Assembly: GCA_938037185.1 (NCBI GenBank) | Contig: CALHQK010000136.1 | Span: forward strand, 1-37,281 | Direction of reading: 5' to 3' | DNA length: 37,281 nucleotides | DNA from: an uncultured Riemerella sp. | GTDB taxonomy: Bacteria; Bacteroidota; Bacteroidia; Flavobacteriales; Weeksellaceae | Part shown: positions 36,941 to 37,281 of the stretch, one piece after another | Position numbering within the stretch: position 1 is the stretch's first letter | Layout of the letters: each line of letters opens with the position of its first letter | Made by a program: the position numbers and the translations under genes | The notes under the pieces: generated by a model | The model's input: only the letters and a program-made list of their open reading frames with translations | What the model was told of the DNA's origin: nothing | Databases searched by the model: none

Positions 36941-37281
36941 GTGTTTCTTCTATGTCCTGTGGTTCATATTTCAGCTCTACCATCTCTACACTTTTATTCT
37001 GCATTTTCAAGATTTTGAAAGCATAATTACACAACTTAAATTCCTGATTTTCTTCTGGAATATCCGAAAGTTGATACATGATATATCCCGCCAAGGTATT
37101 GTATTCAGAGTCCTCTGGCAGCGGTACAGGCAGATATTCATTTATCTCATCCAAAGGTTGAGTAGCCTGTATCCAGAATGTATTTTCAGCAATTTCATCC
37201 ACTACTTTTTGTTCATCATCTTCCTCGTCTTGGATTTCTCCTACCAGCTCTTCCAAAATATCTTCTAATGTTACGATTCCC
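36918..37281 (-). CDS. C-terminal part of a CorC/HlyC-domain (GldE-like) membrane protein
   Basis: The gene runs in from beyond the right edge; the frame is open from the edge (GIVTLEDILEELVG) to the stop at 36918, 120 codons. What is visible is the end of a CBS-pair domain (GIVTLEDILEELVGEIQDE) and the CorC_HlyC transporter-associated domain (FWIQATQPLDEINEYLPVPLPEDSEYNTLAGYIMYQL). This layout is that of hemolysin-C/CorC family proteins, with a DUF21 membrane domain expected upstream; in flavobacteria the family includes the gliding protein GldE. The acidic C-terminal tail (EPQDIEETHEETEKI) overlaps the clpS start. Confidence 0.9.
   Translation of the reverse strand, partial: GIVTLEDILEELVGEIQDEEDDEQKVVDEIAENTFWIQATQPLDEINEYLPVPLPEDSEYNTLAGYIMYQLSDIPEENQEFKLCNYAFKILKMQNKSVEMVELKYEPQDIEETHEETEKI

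Overview
The window comes from an AT-rich chromosome of the class Flavobacteriia, most probably the Chryseobacterium/Riemerella/Elizabethkingia group (Weeksellaceae). This rests on three things: at least a dozen start-proximal promoter boxes of the Bacteroidetes type TAnnTTTG, the near absence of Shine-Dalgarno sequences, and familiar flavobacterial neighbours (atpDC apart from the other ATP synthase genes, a DUF349 protein, a ClpS adaptor next to a CorC/GldE-type protein, a MBOAT/SGNH surface-acetylation locus). The genus is inference; no rRNA or other marker is present.

Region 1 (1-3900) is accessory and very AT-rich. It is a leftward-reading series of short genes for lipoproteins, small membrane proteins and two proteins resembling polymorphic-toxin immunity proteins (WapI-like, NTF2-fold-like). 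Many of these genes are joined by copies of one junction sequence (core GGTAATATTCCAGAT). The junction often begins at the stop codon of one gene and runs through an A-rich leader into the first codons of the next (MK-x-ENK). Several members are degraded. This array is the best candidate in the window for something undescribed.

Region 2 (3973-14716) is core metabolism and envelope: pdxJ with a DciA/DUF721 protein; a leftward ABM monooxygenase, AAA ATPase and mtgA run; divergent from it an Nfu-type Fe-S scaffold and a carboxylesterase; recR and an exported peptide-deformylase homologue; a LURP-one-like protein and pepD; an exported rhodanese-cupin fusion; a frameshifted stump of korA; tpx; and an exported glucosaminidase.

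Region 3 (14750-19680) is a surface O-acylation locus: an SGNH protein, a MBOAT acyltransferase, and on the other strand an SGNH hydrolase with a LysM inserted in it. Between the two strands lies a GC-rich 21/43-bp minisatellite followed by a second, AT-rich 21-bp repeat.

Region 4 (19700-37281) is housekeeping: trpB with a terminator-like hairpin in its probable leader, atpC and atpD, ribF, a GNAT-HAD-map operon, a zinc metallopeptidase, ribD with an IMPACT/YigZ protein, a DUF349 protein, an rbfA-permease-aroE operon, an operon of an LpxL-type acyltransferase, a GT2 glycosyltransferase and a YpfJ-type metalloprotease, a thioredoxin-like protein, clpS, and the C-terminal part of a CorC/GldE-type protein running off the right edge. 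Intrinsic terminators separate most convergent pairs. I saw no tRNA, rRNA, CRISPR array or complete insertion sequence.
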